Of a stretch of 64,000 nt of DNA, positions 63,940-64,000 are shown in pieces. The stretch is from NCBI GenBank assembly GCA_963712715.1, contig CAVQJI010000015.1, forward strand, positions 11,571 to 75,570, read 5' to 3'. This stretch comes from JAFEDN01 sp963712715 (lineage in GTDB: Bacteria > Pseudomonadota > Gammaproteobacteria > Coxiellales > Coxiellaceae). A program made the position numbers and the translations under genes. A model generated the notes under the pieces. That model searched no databases, had not been told where the DNA came from, and saw only the letters and a program-made list of their open reading frames with translations. The first letter of the stretch is position 1. Each line of letters begins with the position of its first letter.

Positions 63940-64000
63940 GTCATTGCGAGCGCTAGCGAAGCAATCCAGTTCGATGCGTGTGTAAAATCAATTATATAGT
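63940..64000. repeat. Dispersed 86-bp palindrome, copy 9, cut by the window end
   Basis: GTCATTGCGAGCGCTAGCGA followed by AGCAATCCAG is the left arm. The right arm is not reached before the window ends. Confidence 0.75.

Overview
The window reads as a chromosomal segment of a gammaproteobacterium. The evidence is the order rlmE-ftsH-folP-glmM, the sbcB, xseA, ampG, rimO and queH genes, and a complete SUF operon. Two eukaryotic-like protein kinases, a TraB/GumN-like protein, a large Lys/Asn-rich orphan protein and many dispersed hairpin repeats suggest a host-associated lineage such as the Legionellales. That last placement is inference.

Layout. 1-11.5 kb is an A+T-rich, probably transferred RiPP cluster of the nitrile-hydratase-leader (NHLP) type: SagB-like dehydrogenase, HlyD-like adaptor, two NHLM-type ABC transporters (one with a C39 peptidase), a 383-residue orphan, a carbamoyltransferase, an intact 89-residue NHLP precursor with a 10-residue core after Gly-Gly, and a Rieske oxygenase. 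Most enzymes and transporters are broken by frameshifts although their motifs survive. 11.7-17.3 kb is a tripartite RND efflux operon. 17.3-21.1 kb is accessory: a VapBC-like pair and two DUF4143-type ATPases, each preceded by palindromes. 21.3-31.2 kb holds a MATE transporter, xseA, an 894-residue orphan, sbcB, a cation-diffusion facilitator and a membrane glycosyltransferase. 31.4-32.8 kb is a 5'-truncated ISNCY-type transposase. 33.0-39.6 kb is the SUF iron-sulfur operon (regulator, sufB, C, D, S, U, A, T). 39.6-44.2 kb holds a kinase, a TraB-like protein, orphans, a toxin remnant with an XRE antitoxin and a Nudix hydrolase. 44.2-51.9 kb has an MntA/HepT pair, rimO, an Rpn-type nuclease, queH, ampG and a lipoprotein. 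52.0-56.8 kb is rlmE-ftsH-folP-glmM. 57.0-64.0 kb has a metallo-beta-lactamase fold protein, a second kinase, ahpD/ahpC and a zinc-type ABC importer (znuB, C, A on the minus strand).

Three cross-cutting patterns stand out. (1) Single-base indels interrupt otherwise perfect housekeeping genes (ftsH, sufB, sufD, xseA), so part of the apparent gene decay may be residual sequence error. The density in the RiPP cluster is much higher. (2) At least nine copies of an approximately 86-bp palindrome (CGTCATTGCGAGCG...), plus composite and unrelated MITE-like elements, two with recognisable target duplications, sit between genes. (3) Two accessory genes (a DUF4143 ATPase and a kinase) are each bracketed by a second copy of the 3' end of the neighbouring gene (MATE; ahpD), which suggests insertion at gene 3' ends.

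No tRNA, rRNA or CRISPR array was seen.
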